Assembly (NCBI GenBank): GCA_018830645.1
Contig: JAHJSA010000050.1
Coordinates: 1 to 64,000, forward strand
Origin: Actinomycetota bacterium
GTDB lineage: Bacteria > Actinomycetota > Thermoleophilia > RBG-16-64-13
Direction: 5' to 3'
Length of the DNA: 64,000 nucleotides
Translations under genes and position numbers: made by a program
Notes under the pieces: model-generated
The model's database searches: none
What the model was told of the DNA's origin: nothing
The model's input: the letters and a program-made list of their open reading frames with translations, nothing else
In this document: piece by piece, positions 60,910-64,000 of the stretch
Numbering within the stretch: position 1 is the first letter of the stretch
Layout of the letters: each line of letters starts with the position of its first letter

Positions 60910-62991
60910 ATGTCTCTGGTAGATCCGGCCAAGATCCGGAACGTCGCAGTGGTAGGGCACCGCGGCTGCGGCAAGACTTCACTGGTCGAGGCGATCCTGC
61001 ACACGGCGGGCGTGAAGAACCGCCTCGGGAGCGTCGTCGACGGCACCACCGCCATGGACCACGACGAGGACGAGATCAAGCGCCAGATGACGATCTCCGC
61101 CTCCTTGGCCCACGTCGACTGGGACAAACGAAAGTTCAACCTCGTCGATACTCCGGGGGAAGCCTCGTTCATCACCGAGGCGACGGTCACGTTGTCGGTG
61201 GTCGAAGGTGCCTTGCTGGTGGTCAACGCCGTAAGCAAGGTCGAGGTGCAGACCGAGCGCCTGTGGCGCAGGTGCGAGCAGCTGGGAGTCGCCCGTCTGG
61301 TGGCGGTGAACATGCTCGACCGCGAGCGGGCCGACTTCGACGAAGTGCTGGTGGCGTTGGGCGAACGCTTCGGAGCGACCCCGGTGGCGGTGGCGCTGCC
61401 CATCGGCACAGATCTGTCATTCAGCGGCCTCGTCGACCTCCTAGACATGAAGGCCTACACGTACTCCGGCACGACGGGTAAGGGTCAGGAGACCACCATC
61501 CCCGATGACATGGCCGACGCCGTCGAGTCCGCGAGACTCGTTCTCGTCGAGCGCATCGCGGAATCCGATGACGGACTGATCGAGAAATACCTCGAGGGCG
61601 AAGAGCTCACGCATGAGGAGCTCCTCGCGGCTCTCAAGAACAGTGTCGCTGAAGGACGCCTCGCTCCGGTGTTGCCTCTTGCCGCAACGAAGAACATCGG
61701 TACCGACCGACTGCTCGAGATGATCGAATTCGGGCTCCCGTCGCCTGCGCGCGCGGGGACTCGATCGGTTCCGCTCGTGGATGGCTCGGGGGAGGCGGAC
61801 ATCGCCGCGGAACTCGACGCGCCGACGGCCATCGTGGTCTTCAAGACGATTTCCGACCAGTTCTCGGGCCGTATCAACCTGGCCAAGATCTTCTCCGGAC
61901 GCATAGCCGGCGACTCCCAACTCCTGAATGCTCGCACCGGCGAACGTGAGCGTACCGGCAACATCCTCACGATGGTCGGCAAGGAGAGTAAGGGCATCGA
62001 CGAGGCGGGGGCGGGCGATATCGTCGCACTCGCCAAGCTCAAGGACACCGCCACGGGCGATACCCTCACCGATCCCGCCCGCGCGGTGATGTTCCCGCCG
62101 GTGGAGTATCCTCCGCCCGCGATCTCATTCGCCATCACCGCCAAGGTGAAGGGTGAGGAGGAGAAGGTCTCCTCCTCGCTCAAGCGTCTCATCGAAGAAG
62201 ACCCGGCCATGCAGTTCCGCTTCGACCCTCAGACGCACGAGATGATCATGGCGGGCACGAGCCAGGTGCACGTAGAGGTGGTTCTCGACAAGATGAAGCG
62301 CCGCTTCGGAGTCGAGGTCGACCTGCATCCTCCCCGCGTTCCCTACCGGGAGACCATCCGGAAGGCCTCCAAAGCTCAAGGGCGCCACAAGAAGCAGACG
62401 GGCGGGCGCGGCCAGTTCGGCGACTGTTGGATCGAGATCGAGCCTCTCCCCGGCGGCGAGGGCTTCCTCTTCGAGGACGCCATCGTCGGCGGATCGATCC
62501 CTCGCGGCTTCATCCCCGCTGTGGAGAAGGGCATCGTCGAGACCATGGAGCGCGGGGTGATAGCCGGGTATCCCGTGGTGGGTGTGAAGGTGCGCCTCTT
62601 CGATGGGTCGTACCACAATGTCGACTCGTCGGAGATGGCCTTCAAGATCGCCGGCAGCCTGGCCTTCCACAAGGCCATGGAGGGTGCCGCGCCGGCCCTA
62701 CTCGAGCCGGTGATGAACGTGGAGGTCACCGCTCCCGAGGAGAGCATGGGCGACATCATGGGCGACCTCTCCAGTCGTCGAGGACGCCCGCAGGGCAGCG
62801 AGAGCCTGGGGGAGATGCACGTGATCCGAGCGCAGGTGCCCTTGGCGGAGATGCTCGTCTACGCGCCTCAACTCCGCTCCATGACCGGAGGTCGCGGCTC
62901 CTACACCATGGAGATCGATCACTACGAGGAAGTGCCGTCGCACCTCACCGACAAGATCGTGGAGGAAGCCAAAGCGGCCAAGGAAGAGTAG
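60910..62991 (+). CDS. EF-G-like translational GTPase (EF-G2 type)
   Basis: A 693-residue five-domain translational GTPase, complete through domain V. G1 is GHRGCGKT (16-23), switch and G3 is DTPGEASF (80-87), G4 is NMLD (134-137). The His that follows DTPG in EF-G and EF-Tu and activates water is Glu84 here, and the switch I sequence (GTTAMDHDEDEIKRQMTIS) matches only roughly. These changes place it among EF-G paralogues rather than the main elongation factor. The tufA/rps12-rps7 context of true fusA is missing. Its leader has a small ORF and terminator, so it may be induced when translation stalls. Function is inferred. Confidence 0.88.
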   Translation: MSLVDPAKIRNVAVVGHRGCGKTSLVEAILHTAGVKNRLGSVVDGTTAMDHDEDEIKRQMTISASLAHVDWDKRKFNLVDTPGEASFITEATVTLSVVEGALLVVNAVSKVEVQTERLWRRCEQLGVARLVAVNMLDRERADFDEVLVALGERFGATPVAVALPIGTDLSFSGLVDLLDMKAYTYSGTTGKGQETTIPDDMADAVESARLVLVERIAESDDGLIEKYLEGEELTHEELLAALKNSVAEGRLAPVLPLAATKNIGTDRLLEMIEFGLPSPARAGTRSVPLVDGSGEADIAAELDAPTAIVVFKTISDQFSGRINLAKIFSGRIAGDSQLLNARTGERERTGNILTMVGKESKGIDEAGAGDIVALAKLKDTATGDTLTDPARAVMFPPVEYPPPAISFAITAKVKGEEEKVSSSLKRLIEEDPAMQFRFDPQTHEMIMAGTSQVHVEVVLDKMKRRFGVEVDLHPPRVPYRETIRKASKAQGRHKKQTGGRGQFGDCWIEIEPLPGGEGFLFEDAIVGGSIPRGFIPAVEKGIVETMERGVIAGYPVVGVKVRLFDGSYHNVDSSEMAFKIAGSLAFHKAMEGAAPALLEPVMNVEVTAPEESMGDIMGDLSSRRGRPQGSESLGEMHVIRAQVPLAEMLVYAPQLRSMTGGRGSYTMEIDHYEEVPSHLTDKIVEEAKAAKEE

Positions 62992-63064
62992 GCGGCACCC
63001 TCGGCCGGACCGGTCAGGAACTCACGCCAACCACCGTGACGAACGAGCTTCACCGCTGAACTAC

Positions 63065-63096
63065 CACGCCCCCCGTGATGCGACACGGGGGGCGTG
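63065..63096 (+). terminator. Perfect 13-bp terminator-like hairpin after the EF-G-like gene
   Basis: CACGCCCCCCGTG (63065-63077) and its exact complement (63084-63096) enclose loop ATGCGA. The following sequence is ACGTCCTCTTG, without a T-run. Confidence 0.7.
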
Positions 63097-63176
63097 ACGT
63101 CCTCTTGCCGTCCGGAGCGCCCGGTACCATCGCTTCTTGCCCTGGTGGTCGTGAAGGACTCATGCAACGATTGTTG

Positions 63177-63182
63177 TACTAT
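63177..63182 (+). promoter_or_regulatory. -10 hexamer for the RpiR-family regulator
   Basis: TACTAT ends seven bases before ATG 63190, matching the leaderless layout seen at 27975. No clear -35. Confidence 0.35.
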
Positions 63183-63189
63183 GAAGGGT

Positions 63190-64000
63190 ATGCAATCCAA
63201 AGGCAGTCAAGGGGACATGGTGGAGGATCCGAGACCGAGGCGCGTGACCGAGCTTCTGCGCGACGGGTTCGAATCGTTCTCGCGTTCCCAGAAGGCCATA
63301 GCCAGGTACATCATCGATCATCTTGGAGAGACGGCGTACCTGAGCGCCGAGGAGTTGGCGCGCAAGGGGAACACCTCGAGCTCCACGGTGGTGCGCTTCG
63401 CGCAGTCCTTGGGCTTCAGCGGGTATCCCGACCTCCAGAAGGCCGCACGCGATGAGTTCCGCCTGGGGGCTTCGTCGCGGGCCATCGTACATGATGACCA
63501 GCTGCTCTTCCTTGTAGAAGAAGACTACCTCACCCGGGCCTTGCGCACCGACATCCTGAGTCTCGAAGAGACCCTGGCGAAGAACACCCTGGCCCGCTTC
63601 AATCAGGCCGTCGAGATGGTCTCCTCCGCGGGAACGGTGCTGACCATCGGTATGCACGAAGCCTCCATCATCGCGACTCACGCATCGTACGTGTTCGAAT
63701 TGCTCGGCTTCGCCACGAGCGCGGTGGTCGACACTTCCGAGGCCAACGTGGCCAGACTTCTGCGCCTCGGCCCCGACGACGTGCTTCTGGCGGTCGGGTT
63801 CCGCCGCGCCCACCCTCAGACGATCGCGTTCCTCCAGAAGGCCGTCGCCGCCGGTGTGCCCACCATCGCGATCACCGACAACTCGCTGTCGGAGATAGCC
63901 GGCAAGGCGGCGGTCACCTTGTACGCCGATATCGACTCCACGTTCTTCGCCAACTCCCTGGTGGGCCCTCTCAGCATGGTTGCGGCCCTGGCGGCCGCCA
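63190..64000 (+). CDS. MurR/RpiR family transcriptional regulator (3' end beyond window)
   Basis: The visible 270 residues comprise an N-terminal HTH_6 domain (LSAEELARKGNTSSSTVVRF and SLGFSGYPDLQKAARDEF) and a C-terminal SIS sugar-isomerase-like domain (from about residue 130: VSSAGTVLTIGMHEASIIAT; DDVLLAVGFRRAHPQT; GVPTIAITDNSLSEIA). Such regulators sense phosphosugars and control sugar or amino-sugar catabolism. The gene is cut by the window end, so its target operon is not visible. Starts at 63181, 63190 or 63217 are all in frame; 63190 is chosen for the -10 spacing. Confidence 0.9.
   Translation, partial: MQSKGSQGDMVEDPRPRRVTELLRDGFESFSRSQKAIARYIIDHLGETAYLSAEELARKGNTSSSTVVRFAQSLGFSGYPDLQKAARDEFRLGASSRAIVHDDQLLFLVEEDYLTRALRTDILSLEETLAKNTLARFNQAVEMVSSAGTVLTIGMHEASIIATHASYVFELLGFATSAVVDTSEANVARLLRLGPDDVLLAVGFRRAHPQTIAFLQKAVAAGVPTIAITDNSLSEIAGKAAVTLYADIDSTFFANSLVGPLSMVAALAAA

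Overview
The window is a GC-rich bacterial chromosome segment, gene-dense and mostly on the plus strand, with many GTG and TTG starts and many 1-20 bp gene overlaps. Housekeeping content (RNase Y, FakA/DegV, Asp23, DUF177-rpmF, zinc-type L28 and L32, LL-diaminopimelate aminotransferase), the gene orders metK-priA-def-fmt-rpe-ribDE(BA)H and recG-rsmD-coaD-coiled coil-DUF177-rpmF, and several apparently leaderless promoters suggest a Gram-positive-type high-GC bacterium. An Actinomycetota lineage near the anaerobic Coriobacteriia is my best guess. This is an inference from gene content; no database search was run.

Layout. 157-4934: nucleoside/simple-sugar ABC transporter (ATPase and two permeases) overlapping a tRNA 2-selenouridine synthase gene. 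4934-10080: RodZ-like protein, rimO, pgsA, thpR, recA, recX. 10081-17098: rny behind its own promoter and long leader, then miaB, miaA, dapF, dapL, dut. 17130-20568 (minus): three prepilin or pilus-assembly-like proteins (PilV-, PilW- and PilX-like). 20888-21897: Nudix hydrolase and a small winged-helix-like protein. 22145-27899 (plus): a cyclic-di-GMP-I riboswitch with intrinsic terminator controlling a type IV pilin, an O-antigen-ligase-like membrane protein, a second pilin and four more prepilin-like or PilX-like proteins. 27975-31367: Cys-rich protein, RNase Z, tRNA-Arg(CCG), two small Cys-containing ORFs, lipB, a small zinc-ribbon protein. 31405-34942: divergent polysaccharide deacetylase and DUF4015 glycosidase-like genes separated by a tandem repeat, a short ArgA-like acetyltransferase, a tandem ACT protein. 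35139-41913: complete livKHMGF-type amino-acid ABC transporter followed by a phenylacetate-CoA-ligase-like enzyme and a FlK-like thioesterase. 41955-51624: metK, priA, def, fmt, rpe, then an FMN-riboswitch-controlled riboflavin operon. 51765-60588: rpmB, DUF1858, Asp23, FakA- and FakB-like proteins, recG, rsmD, coaD, a SepIVA-like coiled coil, DUF177, rpmF and small zinc-ribbon genes. 60677-64000: an EF-G-like GTPase with a leader ORF and intrinsic terminator, then a truncated RpiR-family regulator.

The most interesting parts are regulatory: (i) the c-di-GMP riboswitch, where ten bases of the aptamer are perfectly complementary to the terminator 5' side, predicting that c-di-GMP turns pilin transcription off; (ii) an attenuator-like leader (11-codon ORF with a Shine-Dalgarno, then terminator) before an EF-G paralogue that lacks the usual catalytic histidine; (iii) an FMN riboswitch whose terminator runs into the ribD start codon; (iv) a tandem repeat whose two copies each cover the -35 position of one of two divergent promoters.
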